Shown in pieces: positions 29,055 through 37,157 of a stretch of DNA of 64,000 nt. Every line of letters begins with the position of its first letter. Position 1 is the first letter of the stretch. The notes below the pieces were generated by a model, which was given only the letters and a program-made list of their open reading frames with translations, was not told the DNA's origin and did no database searches. The DNA comes from CAVVEC01 sp963747105 (GTDB lineage: Bacteria; Acidobacteriota; Terriglobia; Terriglobales; Acidobacteriaceae): positions 868,001 to 932,000 of the forward strand of contig CAVVEC010000016.1 in assembly GCA_963747105.1 (NCBI GenBank). The letters run 5' to 3'. Both the position numbers and the translations under genes were made by a program.

Positions 29055-30958
29055 ATGTGCGGGATTTCTGGAATCTGGAATTACAAAACCGGAGTGCCGG
29101 TGGACAGGGAGAAGTTGCGGCTCATCACTCAGCTTCTCGCACACCGAGGTCCGGACGGTGAGGGCTACTACACTGCCGGCGAGCTTGGCTTGGGACATCG
29201 CCGGCCAGCATCATCGATCTCGAGGGTGGCCGGCAGCCGATGTCTAACGAGGACGGCAGCGTCTGGGCGATTTTCAACGGAGAAATCTACAACTTTCCCG
29301 AACTCCGCCAGGAGTTGCAAGGCCGCGGCCACACCTTTCGCACTAACTCGGACACTGAAGCCATCATCCATCTTTACGAAGAGTTCGGCGAAAGCTGTTT
29401 TGAGAGACTCGGAGGAATGTTTGCGCTGGCTCTGTGGGACGAACGCAAGCAGAAGTTGCTTCTGGCGCGAGACCGGCTCGGAGTCAAGCCCTTGTTTTAC
29501 GGTCTGGGGAAGCACGGGATCGTCTTTGGTTCAGAGATCAAGTGCATCCAGGGTTCTGGTTTGGTGGAGCTTGAGGTCGATATTACAGCCATCGCGGATC
29601 TGTTCGCGTTTTTCTATATTCCAGGTCCCAAGACGATCTACCGCGCCGTCCATTCGCTGGACCCAGGCACCTACCTGCGGGTCGATCAATATGGAATTTG
29701 CCAAGTCAAGTATTGGGATCTGAAAGAGGGCCAGCTCTTCCTTTCCACTGAGCAGGAGTACGAGGAACAGCTCCTGGCGATTCTGCGCGAATCCGTGAAA
29801 TCTCACTTGTTGAGCGATGTTCCCGTAGGGGCATTTCTGAGCGGGGGAGTCGACTCCAGCTCAGTCGTCGCGTTGATGAGTACGTTCGTCACCGATCCCG
29901 TGATGACCTGCACGATCGGGTTCGATGAGGAAGAATACAACGAACTGCCTCGGGCCCGCGCCGTGGCTCGTAAGTTTGCTACGTCTCACCACGAGCAGAC
30001 GGTACATGCAGAGCCGGCAAAGTTGCTGGAGCGTTTGGTTGACTTTTACGACCAGCCGTTTCCCGACCATTCCTCGATTCCGACCTACTACGTGTCGCAG
30101 CTCGCGCGAAAGCGCGTGAAGGTTGTGCTCTCGGGGGACGGCGGCGACGAGACTTTCGCGGGGTATAGCCGCTACCGGCGGCAACTAGCCTTGGAGCGGA
30201 TCCGCCGAGTCATGCCCGGAGCTCTGCTCGATCCCTTCCGGTCGTGGACCGGAAACCGCGAAAACGGCGATTTGCCAGAGCGCTTGCGCCGGGCGCTGCA
30301 CCAAGCCGCAGTCGGAGCGCGAGATGGGTACCTTCACGGGATCACAGTGGCAGACGCCCCGCTGAGAAGCCGCATATTTTCTCCGGACCTCAAGCATGAG
30401 CTAGCGGGTTACGATCCGTTGGATAGATTTCGCGATATCTACAATCGTGCCCCGGGGTCAGACTTCCTTGCCAAAATGTCTTATCTGGATCTGAAGACGT
30501 ACCTGGTGGACGACGTTCTCACCAAGGTAGATCGGGCCAGCATGGCGAATTCGCTGGAAGTCCGCGTACCTCTGCTGGACCACAGAGTAGTGGAGTTTGC
30601 TTTCTCCCTGCCGCTCCATATGAAATTGCGGAATGGGAAAGGGAAGTATCTCTTGCGGAAAACCATGCGTCCATTTCTGCCCGAGAATTTCCTGGATGCG
30701 CGCAAAATGGGATTTCGTATTCCCATCGTTCCCTGGATGCAAGGCTCGCTTCGCTCGTGGGCGGAGGACATTCTGTTTCAGGACTCGTTGGCGACACCGT
30801 TTCTGGACACGGCCGGCGTACGGCAAGTGTGGAACTGGTTCCAGCAGGGACGAGCTCACCTTGGGGATGTGCTAGGCATTTTGCTTAGCTTTGCTTTGTC
30901 GTCGCGGGTCTGGGCCGAGACGAAACCCTCGGGACGGCTGGGACGCGCCGTGGCTTGA
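29055..30958 (+). CDS. asnB: Asparagine synthase (glutamine-hydrolysing), one frameshift
   Basis: The protein starts MCGISGIW with the catalytic Cys at position 2. It keeps LLAHRGPDGEGYY and FNGEIYN in the glutaminase domain, SGGVDSSSVVALMST in the synthetase domain and LSGDGGDETFAGYSRYRRQ near the C-terminal half. It should hydrolyse glutamine and amidate an adenylated carboxylate. The frame breaks at 29204-29206: restoring one base to CGGCCAGC gives GHRRLSIIDLEGGRQPMSN, the expected family motif, and the rest runs to 30958, for about 635 residues. Exosortase-type EPS loci commonly carry such amidotransferases. It is the last plus-strand gene of the EPS region, followed by several hairpins. 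The other copy at 1200 lacks the glutaminase residues. Confidence 0.85.
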
Positions 30959-30999
30959 ACGCTGCCAGAACCGCCGATCGCAGGGGTTTCGCGATGACC

Positions 31000-31058
31000 C
31001 TGGTTCTTCCATAACCAAGGGCGACGGGATTTTTATCCCTTGACAGGCTCCTGGAGCC
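31000..31058. repeat. Run of three short perfect stem-loops after the asparagine synthase gene
   Basis: Three inverted repeats follow one another: TGGTT/AACCA (31001-31005 and 31013-31017), GGGAT-TTTT-ATCCC (31026-31039) and GGCTCC-T-GGAGCC (31046-31058). With the terminator at 31100 they make a hairpin-rich 120-base stretch without any ORF. Confidence 0.5.
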
Positions 31059-31099
31059 GCCGCTGTGCGAAAATCCTCCGAATAATCCAAAAGCAGAAG

Positions 31100-31120
31100 A
31101 GCCGCCTTGAGGGCGGCTTT
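31100..31120. terminator. Rho-independent terminator-like hairpin between convergent genes
   Basis: AGCCGCC (31100-31106) pairs perfectly with GGCGGCT (31112-31118) around a five-base loop. TTT follows on the plus strand and an AT-rich T run lies on the minus-strand side. It sits between the ends of asnB (plus) and the beta-helix gene (minus), so it may serve both. Confidence 0.65.
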
Positions 31121-31138
31121 CGAGTTATGGTTGGAACC

Positions 31139-32389
31139 TTACCGGCGCTGTGGAAGGCGGCGCTGCATGGATCGCGCAGCATGACCGCTGTTGGCTGGGC
31201 AGGCGTTCCCGGCAAACGTCTTGTCGGCCACGCTGATGAGCGTATTGGAGCCGATCTTGTTGCCAGTACCATTGCCTAAGAGCACGCCTGCGCACGCCTC
31301 GCTGACGGTGTTGCTGCTGACCGTAGTGCCGTTGCCGGTTGGATTGCCGCCCTCGGTGCAGGTGCTGTCGATGTGAATGCCCGACCCGTCGCTGGCAAAC
31401 ACAGCGTTGCTCTTGACCGTATTTCCATTACTGCAAAGATCAATTCCGTCATCCAGATGCGTCGACGAAATGTGATTGTTGGTGATCGAATTGTTGTCTG
31501 CATTCAGAGCACCATCGGAGTACACCACGATGCCGAATTGCGTGTCACTGATGGTATTGGAAAGGATCATCAGCGAACCGGAATCATAGACCAGAATTCC
31601 GGCGGCTCCGGACGTGCCCGGCATGTAGACGTCGTCCACGACTATGTTCGCCATGACCTTGCCGCTGGCGCCGTCACTGATCTGTATACCGTTCTCTGCC
31701 GCCCCTGTTGTCGGTCCCTGGCCGACCACGTAATTTTTCGAGATGGTGGCGGTGGTCCCGCTGCCGTCTGCCGTGATGCCATTCTTCTGATATCCATGCA
31801 CGCTGCTATTTTCGATGGTAACGGTCGCCGTGCCGCCGGACCCGTAGCCGCTTTCGACGAAAATGCCTTCCCCGCTTTGGCAACTGTTCAGAGATGCGCT
31901 CAAAGCCTGATTGCGAGCGACTATATAGTTGATCTTACCGGAAGAATTTTGGTAGTAAATGCCCATGAAGTCCGGCGTACAACCGGTGAGTCGATTGTTG
32001 GCGCCGTCGATGATGAGGTTGGCAAGGTTCACGGTCGCAGAACCCTGGACAATGATCTGCGCCGCGATGGGAGTGCCGTCGTACAGGTCGTTCGCGTTTG
32101 CAACCACACCGCCCGCCGGCGCCGTGATCAGGGCGCTGTCGGCAGGCCCGCTGGCGATGCCGGTCAAGGTGAGGTTTATGCCGATCGAGACTTGCTCTGG
32201 ATAGGTCCCCGGGCAAATGTCGATCGTGTCATTTGGCGAGGAGTTGTCTACGGCAGACTGGATAGTCGAGAAATTCTTGGTCCCAGCCTTGCACGTCCCA
32301 ACAACGATAGTAGCTGCCACGGAAGCCTGAACAAGCAAGCAGGCCAGAATCAAAGTTGCCAGCACTGAGAAGGTATGATACTTGCCCAC
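31139..32389 (-). CDS. Secreted right-handed parallel beta-helix protein
   Basis: An exported protein of about 416 residues from GTG 32389, which has AGAGGA upstream and begins with a signal peptide (VLATLILACLLVQASVAAT). The mature part starts like pectate-lyase-type folds (FSTIQSAVDNSSPNDTIDIC, PGTYPEQVSIGINLTLTG) and continues with many PbH1-type turns (GIYYQNSSGKI, ENSSVHGYQKNGITADGSG, SNTISDTQFGIVVYSDGA). Such proteins bind or degrade polysaccharide, but no catalytic set can be named. The last about 20 residues (HAARSMQRRLPQRR) are basic and unlike the fold, so the true end could be displaced by an unseen indel. It converges with the EPS locus across the terminator. Confidence 0.7.
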   Translation of the reverse strand: MGKYHTFSVLATLILACLLVQASVAATIVVGTCKAGTKNFSTIQSAVDNSSPNDTIDICPGTYPEQVSIGINLTLTGIASGPADSALITAPAGGVVANANDLYDGTPIAAQIIVQGSATVNLANLIIDGANNRLTGCTPDFMGIYYQNSSGKINYIVARNQALSASLNSCQSGEGIFVESGYGSGGTATVTIENSSVHGYQKNGITADGSGTTATISKNYVVGQGPTTGAAENGIQISDGASGKVMANIVVDDVYMPGTSGAAGILVYDSGSLMILSNTISDTQFGIVVYSDGALNADNNSITNNHISSTHLDDGIDLCSNGNTVKSNAVFASDGSGIHIDSTCTEGGNPTGNGTTVSSNTVSEACAGVLLGNGTGNKIGSNTLISVADKTFAGNACPANSGHAARSMQRRLPQRR

Positions 32390-32682
32390 AAGAAGATCCT
32401 CTCTTGGCGAACGGGTGGTTGGACCAGTTCGCGGTTCGGACATTGACCGTTCTGGAGACGTCCACACGAATCGACGCATCATCCGCTGGGTGATTTTTAG
32501 AACTAGTTTTGGAGCCCCGGGGTCGCTTCGGAGTCTGATACAAGCACTCCCAAGAAGCCACGAGCATACTCTGTTCTGCGAACTTGTCAATGAAAACTCG
32601 ACGTGGAACCTGCGCGGCCTGTTTACGGTGGCAAATCTGAGGAAGACAGGTCAAGCTTGCGGCGCACAATCATTGAAACAAC
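32390..32682. other. Non-coding stretch upstream of the beta-helix gene
   Basis: About 290 bases between the beta-helix start and the tRNA. The minus-strand frame of the beta-helix ORF stays open here to 32590, but the upstream part lacks a signal peptide and is not needed. It must hold the beta-helix promoter; no clear boxes were found. Confidence 0.4.
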
Positions 32683-32758
32683 TGGTAGGCACGCAGGGAC
32701 TCGAACCCCAGACCTCTACCGTGTGAGGGTAGCGCTCTACCAACTGAGCTACGCGCCT
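32683..32758 (-). tRNA. tRNA-Val (anticodon CAC)
   Basis: The minus strand folds as a complete cloverleaf. The acceptor stem is AGGCGCG/CGTGCCT, the D arm GCTC-AGTTGGTA-GAGC, and the anticodon arm CTACC-CTCACAC-GGTAG with CAC at 34-36 reading GUG. The T arm has TTCGAGT in the loop and the discriminator base is A. CCA is encoded at the 3' end (TGG at 32683-32685 on the plus strand). The variable loop is short. It is the only tRNA in the window. Confidence 0.95.
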
Positions 32759-32840
32759 ACTCCGACTTTACTATCGCTAGCTTCTGTTACGTTGCGATGA
32801 CCGAGAGATTAAATTATTGCGACGAACAATTTTTCCAAGC

Positions 32841-33746
32841 TCAGTGTCCGGTCCGCGCAGGGGGAGCAGAAACCAGGTAGCGCTTGAAGAAGTCAATCGT
32901 CCTCTGATGAATAATCTCCGTTGAAGGTGAAATCGGGGCATCCCCCACCTGCGCGAAATCGTGGCCGGCGTTTTTCACCGCTATAAACTCGACCGGCAGG
33001 CCAGCCTTGCGATAGGCCTCAGCCATGCGCACAGACTGGTCAAACGGAACCAGATCGTCTTTTTCTCCGTGGGCCAGCAACAGCGGCGGATCTTCTTTCG
33101 ACACATAGAAAATGGGACTGGCCTTCCGATATAGCTCCGGTTTGTCTTTCTCCGTGCCCCGAAAAAGCTTCACAACAACCTGGCCAGTGTGATGCTGAAA
33201 CTGCATGGCGCCCACCGTGAAATCCGATGCTCCGTAGTAAGCCGATGCGGCCTGCACTTTACTGGAGGCGTTTTTCCAACCCCCGTCACCTTCCAGTTCC
33301 GCATTCTGATCCGCCGTCGCAACCAGTTCAGCCAGATGACCTCCCGCCGACGCTCCGGCTGCCCCAATTCTGTCGCGGTCGATACCGTACTTCGAGGCAT
33401 TCGCCCGTAGAAAGCGAATGGCGCACTTGCAATCCTCGATATCTGCCGGAAACGGCGAATCCCCGCTAAGACGATAGAAGAGACTCGCGGTCACAAAACC
33501 TTCGTTAACCAGCAACTGCGCGCCCGAATTGCCGTTCTTGTCCCCGCGCTCCCAGCCTCCGCCATGAATCCACAGCACCGCCGGCGTCGGAGCGCGGTTG
33601 CGGTGCTTCGGGATGAAAACATCCATCAGCAGCGGCTTTCCTCCGCCGGTGCAGTATTGAACGTCGGGAACGACATCGAATTCTGGCTGTGTTTGTGCCG
33701 CCAGACGCAGCGCGAAGAGAAGGAGGCCGGCCAAGCGAAACCACAT
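32841..33746 (-). CDS. Secreted alpha/beta hydrolase (BD-FAE/esterase-lipase type)
   Basis: A 301-residue exported esterase. The signal peptide is MWFRLAGLLLFALRLAAQTQ. The oxyanion motif is LWIHGGGWERGD (about residues 58-69), the nucleophile elbow is GAAGASAGGHLAEL (Ser within GASAG), the acid is in LLLAHGEKDDLVPF and the His is in KNAGHDFAQVGD. This order fits the BD-FAE/hormone-sensitive-lipase-like group, which removes acyl or feruloyl groups from plant polysaccharides or hydrolyses small esters outside the cell. The downstream tRNA is on the same strand 82 bases away. Upstream on the same strand is another hydrolase gene, so the two may form an operon with a gap of about 115 bases. Confidence 0.85.
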   Translation of the reverse strand: MWFRLAGLLLFALRLAAQTQPEFDVVPDVQYCTGGGKPLLMDVFIPKHRNRAPTPAVLWIHGGGWERGDKNGNSGAQLLVNEGFVTASLFYRLSGDSPFPADIEDCKCAIRFLRANASKYGIDRDRIGAAGASAGGHLAELVATADQNAELEGDGGWKNASSKVQAASAYYGASDFTVGAMQFQHHTGQVVVKLFRGTEKDKPELYRKASPIFYVSKEDPPLLLAHGEKDDLVPFDQSVRMAEAYRKAGLPVEFIAVKNAGHDFAQVGDAPISPSTEIIHQRTIDFFKRYLVSAPPARTGH

Positions 33747-33860
33747 AGACGTTCTCCCCGGACGCCGTAAAAAACAGCAATCTATCCCTCAACTTGCAGG
33801 CCCCGCCCGCGATACAAAGTGAAACGGGCCTTGCGGCCGGGGGCAAATGGAGCAGCGCAT

Positions 33861-34895
33861 CTAATGCTTCTGCATCGCCGCAGCGCTGGTTGCTTCCGTT
33901 TCCGGCAGGGACCGAAGTTGCTGCTGGATCCACCCCAGCCCGTTATTGTCGCGCACCATCGCGTTGAACTCTTCCGGAGTCTTGTAGATCACAACTGTTG
34001 AGCCTGGGGGAACCGCCGCCCGCAACTTTTCTTTGGATGCCTTCGGAGTGTTCCGCTCGAAGATCGCATCCTGCAGGCGGAATTTCTTCGCTTGAATTTT
34101 TGGCAGCCAGTCGATCGGCTCCAGAACCTCCGCTTTTTTCAAGAACTCAGGTTTCACATAATTCGCGCGTTCATCTTCCGGCACAAAGGGAGACGTGGCC
34201 ATCCAGGTCGGCCAATCACCCCACGGGTCCAGCGCATCCAGCACCTTGATGCGCGGATCAACCGCTGAAGTGAGGATGCCGATGCTGGCTCCTGATCCTT
34301 GCGTGAACATGCCCACCCGTGTCATATCGAGATCGCCCCGCTTGTCCAGGTAATCAAGCACCTCCTGCACGTCGTGCGCCGAGGTCGCCAGGCACTCCTG
34401 CAGTTCGCTGATGAACCACTCCTTCATCGGCCGGTCGTGGTAGCGGTGTCCGGTGAGCGCGGAGAGGAAGCCAACCGCGGCAAAGCCGTCTTTGGTCACG
34501 GAGTTCTGAAAGCTCTCATCTTTGAAGCGGTCAGTCTCCGACGGATAACCATAAAGATACAGAATGACGGGAGGCTTTTTTACTCCCTTGGGTTTCATTA
34601 TGTAAAGGTCGAGGGGGTCGCCCCACCGCCATTGCACATCGTCCAGCTCGACGGTGTAACTGGAGTAATCGGTAACGTAGCCAATGAGCGGCTGCGCCGG
34701 TTTCAAATGGGTGGTGCTCAGCGCCGGTGAATTCCAGTCCTCCGTAACCCCCACGAAACGTTTATCTGCTGGGTCCGCGATGGGAGGAGACACCCTCTCG
34801 AACTGACCAACACTGGCCCCCGTCAAAGATATCAGCGCCGTTGCAAAAGCAATCGTTCTTATGAACACGGATAAGAGAGTACTTCGCAGCATCAT
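33861..34895 (-). CDS. Secreted alpha/beta hydrolase family protein, unknown substrate
   Basis: A protein of about 344 residues. ATG 34895 (MMLRSTLLS) is preferred over the longer 34916 start because GCGGAG lies just before it. A signal peptide follows (VFIRTIAFATALISLTGASVG). The core looks like an alpha/beta hydrolase: PPVILYLYGYPSETDRFKDE, then DMTRVGMFTQGSGASIGILT, where GSGAS could carry the nucleophile Ser, and DALDPWGDWPTW. The motif spacing is unusual and the family cannot be named, so activity is uncertain. It sits between the binding-protein gene (separated by a terminator) and the BD-FAE-like esterase on the same strand. Confidence 0.65.
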   Translation of the reverse strand: MMLRSTLLSVFIRTIAFATALISLTGASVGQFERVSPPIADPADKRFVGVTEDWNSPALSTTHLKPAQPLIGYVTDYSSYTVELDDVQWRWGDPLDLYIMKPKGVKKPPVILYLYGYPSETDRFKDESFQNSVTKDGFAAVGFLSALTGHRYHDRPMKEWFISELQECLATSAHDVQEVLDYLDKRGDLDMTRVGMFTQGSGASIGILTSAVDPRIKVLDALDPWGDWPTWMATSPFVPEDERANYVKPEFLKKAEVLEPIDWLPKIQAKKFRLQDAIFERNTPKASKEKLRAAVPPGSTVVIYKTPEEFNAMVRDNNGLGWIQQQLRSLPETEATSAAAMQKH

Positions 34896-34929
34896 TTTTC
34901 TCCGCTTTCTCCACATTCTACTAATAAGA

Positions 34930-34960
34930 AAGGGCGAACCGTTTAGAACGGCCCGCCCTT
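34930..34960 (-). terminator. Rho-independent terminator of the substrate-binding protein gene
   Basis: AAGGGCG (34930-34936) and CGCCCTT (34954-34960) pair perfectly and enclose CCGTT/AACGG as an inner stem. Reading on the minus strand, TTCTTATTAG follows the hairpin. It lies 24 bases beyond the stop at 34984. Confidence 0.75.
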
Positions 34961-34983
34961 GGAGTTAGTCGAACCGGCTTAAG

Positions 34984-36779
34984 TTACGGAATAACCACGC
35001 AGTGATGCTCCGTTGACCCCTGCGCCAACTGAGTCGTGGTATCGGAGCTGGCTTCTACGAGGTTGGTGGTAAGGATGCAGCCACCCATGGAGCCACCTGT
35101 GTCACCGGTGGAGGCGATGTTGACGGGAGCCGATCCAATGTTAACACCACCGGCCACCTGTTGATAGTGAGAGCGCAACAACAGGAGACCCGGGTCCGTC
35201 TGGCCACCGGCGGTCACTTTGATCGCCGGAATAAGGTCGGGAACCTGGGTGACGAACGACGACTGGGCGTGGGTTACCAGCGTTCTGAGGTTGGTCAGCC
35301 CGGTCCCATTGCTGATGACGGTTAGGATGTTCCATGCGCGATAGGAGCCGTTGCGTATGTTCGGGAATGACAGGCCTTTGTCAGCCGCTCGCGCGGTGTT
35401 GTGGCCCCAGATTAAGCTTTCCTGGCAGGGGAAGTTGCCACCGCAGCTTCCGGGCAGATCGGCGACTCCGGGCAGGACGCCCGCTGTCGCATTTTGTCCA
35501 GGATCGACGCCGGTGGCCCCGTACACGTGCCAGAGCGGATCCACTCCGTCGAGGGTCAGGTAGCCGTAGGTGGAACTATCGGCGCCCAGAGATGCCATGT
35601 TGCCCCAGCTAAAGAACGTGTAGCCAATTCCATCGTGACCGTTGTTGGTAAATGACTTCTGCACTGACTTCAGTTCTTCGCCGGTGCCGTCCGCGCGGAA
35701 GCGGCTTCCGCCACCACCAGCGCAAGCATTCTTCAGCGGGTTATTGGTGCCAACGCCTTTCTCCTGACTCTTGGCGCCCGGATCAACGTTGAAGGGACGG
35801 CGGAACACGGTAGCTTCAGTCGTGTTCATGGTGCCCGACGTAGGTTCGCGGAGATAGACGTCAATGGCTGCCGACGACAACCCTAACTCGTTGGCGTTGC
35901 AGTTGTCCCCGGAGAATAGGTTCTGCATATTCTCCTCGGTGCCGCCTACCACTCCCGCGAGCTCGTGATCGCGCTCCACGACAAATACGATTTCCTGACC
36001 GCCGACGGAGACTGAGGTGATCCCTGTCGCAAGCTTAGTGCCGGTGAAGGGATCCTTGCCGGTAAGGTTGAAGGCTACCAGGTGGGCGCCGTTGGTGCTA
36101 CCAGGGTATCCGCTCAGGACATCGCTCGAGATCAGGTGGGCGTTGTCAAGAGTGGTGGGGCAGGCGCCGGAGGGGTTAATTCCGTATCCCAGACCGGCCA
36201 GGCCGTCAGGGCCGCCGCCGAGCTGAGAGTTGCCGCGGCAGGTTGCAAATAGCGCATCTTCGGGGACGGACGTCCGTGGCTGCGGCGTTTACCGTGACTC
36301 CGGTTCCGGTAAAGAGATTCTGGATTGACGTCGGTGGGGTCGAGTCGGCTCCCCAGATCGGAGAAGGAAGACTGATCAAGCCGCCCGGGGCGGGGAAGGT
36401 GCTTACGCCCGCGGTGCAACGGGGCGCTGCATAGTAGCAGCGCACTCCGACCACTGAGTCCGGCTTAATGTAGGCCCAGACGTTTGGTGTGGCGGCGCTA
36501 TCCCAGACGATCCAGATCGGGGCGCCGTCTGTTAGGAGCTGACCCGCTCCCTGGCCGGGTGTCGGTAAGGTTAAAGTTGCCCGTACTGGTGTAGTGGGAA
36601 CAAGGCGCCGTTGCGCCGGGCAAACAATTTCCGGCGTTGTAAGCTGCCACCGCCATCGCCTGCCAAGCCCCCGTGGAGCCGGCAATCATTAGCTTAACGG
36701 TTTGGGCGTGTGCCGCAGGGACAACGCCCGCAATCGCGGCCACGACCAGCACCGCGAAAAGTGATTTTATACGCGACAT
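34984..36779 (-). CDS. Secreted PstS-like substrate-binding protein, two frameshifts
   Basis: The N-terminus has a signal peptide (LFAVLVVAAIAGVVPAAHAQ) followed by TVKLMIAGSTGAWQAMAVAA, the start of a type II periplasmic-binding-protein fold of the phosphate-binding kind. The frame breaks twice. Removing one base from CCC (plus-strand GGG at 36557-36559) gives LTDTGQGAGQLLTDGAPIW, and removing one from CCCC (plus-strand 36262-36265) gives ATDVRPEDALFATCRGNSQL. The last segment (VERDHELAGVVGGTEENMQN onward) is open to 34984. Reconstructed length is about 597 residues. It is rich in Gly, Asn, Ser and Thr and is probably extracellular or periplasmic. No ABC permease is nearby, so transport is unproven; it may be a surface or matrix protein. 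Confidence 0.65.
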
Positions 36780-37157
36780 AGAGTTTGTTCCTTTCTCAGA
36801 AGTTGCAAAGCCATACCTTTAGGAGTACGCGCAGCATTGCGTGCGCGCAGGAGTTCACTTCTTGCCCAACCGCATTGTTCAGCAGTGACCAATCCACTAC
36901 CTGCGTAAGTTGTTAGCCCGGAGGAAAACAGCTCCCACCGGACCGCGCTTGGAATTTATACCCGTACGATAGCGATCTACTGCCACAGGAGTATTAAAAG
37001 TTGTCAAATATTCCGTGAATTGTCGGCTACAAGAAATTTCCGGCTGGGCGCGAACTGTGGAAAGAATTTCACACGTTTTTAATACTCGGCGAGGACCCGT
37101 CCTGTAGAATGCCGTCCTTCTGGATCATTCTGAGTATTCGACCTCGGAGAGGCACGT
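36780..37157. other. Intergenic region between divergent secreted-protein genes
   Basis: About 378 bases between the binding-protein gene (minus) and the TonB-dependent receptor gene (plus). It is AT-richer than its surroundings around 36,950-37,090 and should contain both promoters. A plus-strand ribosome site GGAGAGG lies at 37146-37152. No ORF, RNA or repeat was recognised. Confidence 0.5.

Noticed and set aside
31373..32368. 331-residue plus-strand ORF antisense to the beta-helix gene
   Set aside because: Low-complexity beta-helix repeats give long open frames on both strands. Only the minus frame has a signal peptide and repeats of PbH1 type.
34984..36779. Phosphate ABC transporter operon
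   Set aside because: Only the binding-protein-like gene is present. No permease or ATPase gene lies nearby and the protein is unusually long and low in charge.
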